Shown here piece by piece: positions 62,071-64,000 of a stretch of DNA of 64,000 nucleotides. Source of the stretch: an uncultured Veillonellaceae bacterium (lineage in GTDB: Bacteria; Bacillota; Negativicutes; Selenomonadales; Selenomonadaceae); assembly GCA_902801565.1 (NCBI GenBank), contig CADCIX010000008.1, forward strand, positions 1 to 64,000, read 5' to 3'. Positions within the stretch are counted from its first letter, which is position 1. Every line of letters begins with the position of its first letter. The position numbers were made by a program, and so were the translations under genes. Under the pieces are notes generated by a model. The model was not told where the DNA came from. It was given only the letters and a program-made list of their open reading frames with translations, and searched no databases.

Positions 62071-63384
62071 ATGGAAAGACAGTACACGACGCAGATGGAT
62101 GCGGCGCGAAAAGGGATTCTCACGCGGGAAATGGAGATTGTGGCAAAGAAGGAGAATATGCAGCCGGAAGCCTTGATGAAGCTCATGGCAGAGGGGAAGG
62201 TTGTCATCTGCGCCAACCGGAACCATAAATGCCTTGAGCCGGAGGGCGTCGGCAGCATGCTTCGCACGAAGATCAATGTCAATCTCGGCGTGTCGAGGGA
62301 TTGCAAGGATTACAACATGGAGATGGAGAAGGTCATGAGCGCGGTCCATCTGGGGGCGGAGGCCATCATGGATCTCTCCAGCCATGGGGATACCCAGCCC
62401 TTTCGCAGGAAGCTGACGCAGGAATGCCCTGCCATGATCGGCACAGTTCCCGTCTATGACAGCGTCATCCACTACCAAAGGGATCTGGCGACGCTTACGG
62501 CCCAGGACTTTGTTGATGTGGTGCGGCTCCATGCGGAGGACGGGGTGGATTTCGTGACGCTCCATTGCGGCATCACCAGAAGCACCCTTCGGCAGATTCG
62601 GGAGCATAAGCGGAAGATGAATATCGTGAGCCGCGGGGGAAGCCTTGTCTTTGCATGGATGAGCATGACAGGGGAGGAAAATCCCTTTTTTGAGCATTTC
62701 GATGAGATTCTGGATATCTGCGAGGAGTATGATGTCACGGTTTCTCTGGGGGATGCCTGCCGTCCCGGTTGCCTGGCGGATGCCACGGATGTCTGCCAGA
62801 TGGAGGAACTGGTGCGGCTGGGAGAGTTGACGAAACGGGCCTGGGCCCATAATGTGCAGGTTATGGTGGAGGGCCCCGGCCATGTACCCCTGAATCAGGT
62901 TGCGGCAAACATGGAGGTGCAGAAGAGCATCTGCATGGGGGCGCCCTTCTATGTTCTCGGGCCGCTGGTGACCGACATTGCCCCCGGCTATGACCATATC
63001 ACGGCAGCGATCGGAGGGGCTGTTGCCGCCATGAACGGCGCTGCCTTCCTCTGCTATGTGACGCCGGCGGAGCACCTTGCCCTGCCGAATGTGGATGATG
63101 TGCGCCAGGGCATCATTGCCTCGAAGATCGCCGCCCATGCCGCAGATATTGCCAAGGGCATCCCGGGCGCAAGGGATGTGGATGACCGCATGGCAGAGGC
63201 CCGCAGGAAACTGGACTGGGATGCGCAATACGACTGCGCCCTGGATCCTGACACGGCGAAAGCCATCCGCAGCAGCCGCATGCCGGAGAGCGACCACAGC
63301 GATACCTGCAGCATGTGCGGGAAATTCTGTGCCGTGCGAAGCATGAACAAGGCCTTGAGCGGCGAATATATCGATATATTGTGA
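62071..63384 (+). CDS. thiC: Phosphomethylpyrimidine synthase ThiC
   Basis: 437 aa. A radical SAM enzyme converting aminoimidazole ribotide to the thiamine pyrimidine. [31 protein letters not shown] and the C-terminal cluster motif CSMCGKFC are present. The length matches the short form without the N-terminal extension. AAGGAGG precedes the ATG. No other thi gene is in the window. Confidence 0.97.
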   Translation: MERQYTTQMDAARKGILTREMEIVAKKENMQPEALMKLMAEGKVVICANRNHKCLEPEGVGSMLRTKINVNLGVSRDCKDYNMEMEKVMSAVHLGAEAIMDLSSHGDTQPFRRKLTQECPAMIGTVPVYDSVIHYQRDLATLTAQDFVDVVRLHAEDGVDFVTLHCGITRSTLRQIREHKRKMNIVSRGGSLVFAWMSMTGEENPFFEHFDEILDICEEYDVTVSLGDACRPGCLADATDVCQMEELVRLGELTKRAWAHNVQVMVEGPGHVPLNQVAANMEVQKSICMGAPFYVLGPLVTDIAPGYDHITAAIGGAVAAMNGAAFLCYVTPAEHLALPNVDDVRQGIIASKIAAHAADIAKGIPGARDVDDRMAEARRKLDWDAQYDCALDPDTAKAIRSSRMPESDHSDTCSMCGKFCAVRSMNKALSGEYIDIL

Positions 63385-63408
63385 TTTGAGTATAGGCTCC
63401 TTTTCTTT

Positions 63409-63443
63409 CGGCAGGATTTTTTGTGAATCCTGTCGATTTTTTT
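63409..63443 (+). terminator. Terminator after thiC
   Basis: CGGCAGGATT pairs with AATCCTGTCG (one G-T), followed by ATTTTTTTG. Confidence 0.85.
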
Positions 63444-63519
63444 GTATTTTAAAGAAGGATTGTGGGAAGAAGATGGAGAAATAGGCCTTGGGATTATCCA
63501 AAGGGAGGAGGGAAATGGT

Positions 63520-63786
63520 ATGGACAAGTGGCACCACAAGCACAAGAAGAAAAAGACATCGGGCGAGCATCCGGCAGTGGCCGCCTGCAAGACGGCAACC
63601 ATCGCTGAAAAACGGGCGCACAAGCTCGTGAAGAAGACACTCAAGGAGATGGGGTTCCATCGGAGTGCCGAAGAAGAGCAGGATCCGGAGCGGGAAAAGC
63701 ATCCTGCCGTCGCATCGGCGGAGCTTGCGGAGAAGCATGCGGAACGGCTGGTGCAGAGGACGCTGAATCGGATTGGCTGGCAGTAA
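63520..63786 (+). CDS. Small basic protein with an internal duplication
   Basis: 88 aa, no family recognised. A His/Lys-rich start, then two copies of a motif: EHPAVA...AEKRAHKLVKKTLKEMGF and KHPAVA...AEKHAERLVQRTLNRIGW. GGGAGGAGGG precedes the ATG. It is soluble; role not known. Confidence 0.65.
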   Translation: MDKWHHKHKKKKTSGEHPAVAACKTATIAEKRAHKLVKKTLKEMGFHRSAEEEQDPEREKHPAVASAELAEKHAERLVQRTLNRIGWQ

Positions 63787-63825
63787 CGCCTGATATTCTA
63801 TGGAAAGTGTAAGGAGGGACACTGC

Positions 63826-64000
63826 ATGGATAATGCGAGTGATGAGGCGCAACGGGTCAAGGAAGCAGAGCAGGCCTTTGACCGGAAGCGCAGGACGATT
63901 GGACTTTTCGGGGCGCCGATACTGGCGGTTCTCGTATTTCTCACACCGATTGACGGGCTTACCCTTGAGGCGCACAAGCTCCTTGCCATCATGGTGCTTG
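63826..64000 (+). CDS. Start of an anion:sodium symporter-like gene (DASS/SLC13), partial
   Basis: 58 codons before the window ends. A charged cytoplasmic start, then RTIGLFGAPILAVLVFLTP and LTLEAHKLLAIMVL, the usual first TM and LxxEAHxL motif of divalent-anion/dicarboxylate transporters. AAGGAGGG lies six bases before the ATG. The identification is tentative because most of the gene lies outside. Confidence 0.65.
   Translation, partial: MDNASDEAQRVKEAEQAFDRKRRTIGLFGAPILAVLVFLTPIDGLTLEAHKLLAIMVL

Noticed and set aside
60364-63975. A 1203-codon open frame on the minus strand
   Set aside because: It is antisense to nfeD, floA, the TPP riboswitch, thiC and two further genes. Its product is His/Arg-rich low-similarity sequence typical of shadow frames in GC-rich DNA, and it has no ribosome site.

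Overview
The window looks like a chromosome segment of an anaerobic, double-membraned member of the Negativicutes, most likely the Selenomonas group. Outer-membrane features (autotransporter, TolC-type channel, periplasmic adaptor, phosphoethanolamine transferase) sit beside genes typical of Firmicutes (DUF896, NfeD/FloA, YqeY, FabK, L-lactate permease, rubredoxin-first rubrerythrin). The assignment rests on family recognition only; no search was run.

Layout. 1-1.4 kb: 3' end of a 5S rRNA gene and twelve tRNA genes, the last (tRNA-Leu GAG) duplicated. 1.5-8.4 kb: secreted class-3 lipase, lactate permease, acyltransferase-3/SGNH protein, RecQ. 8.5-12.1 kb: a lipoprotein sugar-binding protein co-transcribed with a membrane diguanylate cyclase. 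12.2-16.7 kb: TolC/MacA/MacB-type tripartite efflux operon, then a GT39-type glycosyltransferase. 18.2-20.7 kb: polar amino-acid ABC transporter. 20.9-22.9 kb: amidase and ProC. 23-35.9 kb: DUF896, a DUF1703-type ATPase, ROK and DeoR regulators, two alkaline-phosphatase-fold membrane enzymes, a methyltransferase, a radical SAM activase and a FIST/GGDEF pair.

36-48.2 kb is an accessory region and a graveyard of defence genes. It holds a lone P-loop ATPase, two Cas1 fragments flanking a small RelA/SpoT-like gene pair, an IS5-type transposase split into two pieces 5 kb apart, a BREX PglX remnant whose 189-bp duplicate flanks a large metalloprotease-like autotransporter, a MITE, a symporter fused to a histidine-kinase-ATPase-like domain with a STAS protein beside it, and a phosphoethanolamine-transferase fragment cut off at an internally shortened Cas6. 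No CRISPR array was seen. 48.3-64 kb returns to housekeeping: U32 peptidase, class III aminotransferase, an unknown 511-aa protein, polysaccharide deacetylase, rubrerythrin, M18 aminopeptidase, FabK, rpsU-yqeY, nfeD-floA, a TPP riboswitch with thiC, and the start of a transporter gene.

Two repeat systems tie the window together. One is a promoter module: a 17-bp palindrome (TTTTGCC-N3-GGCAAAA) whose right arm contains a TTGGCA -35 box, 17-18 bp before a TATAAT. It precedes four unrelated operons, at three of them as a tandem pair separated by a short hairpin whose arms change together. The other is a family of about 165-bp palindromic MITE-like elements with TA-flanked ends. Three lie at gene 3' ends and supply the stop codon, and a fourth carries the same terminal repeat as the broken IS5-type element.
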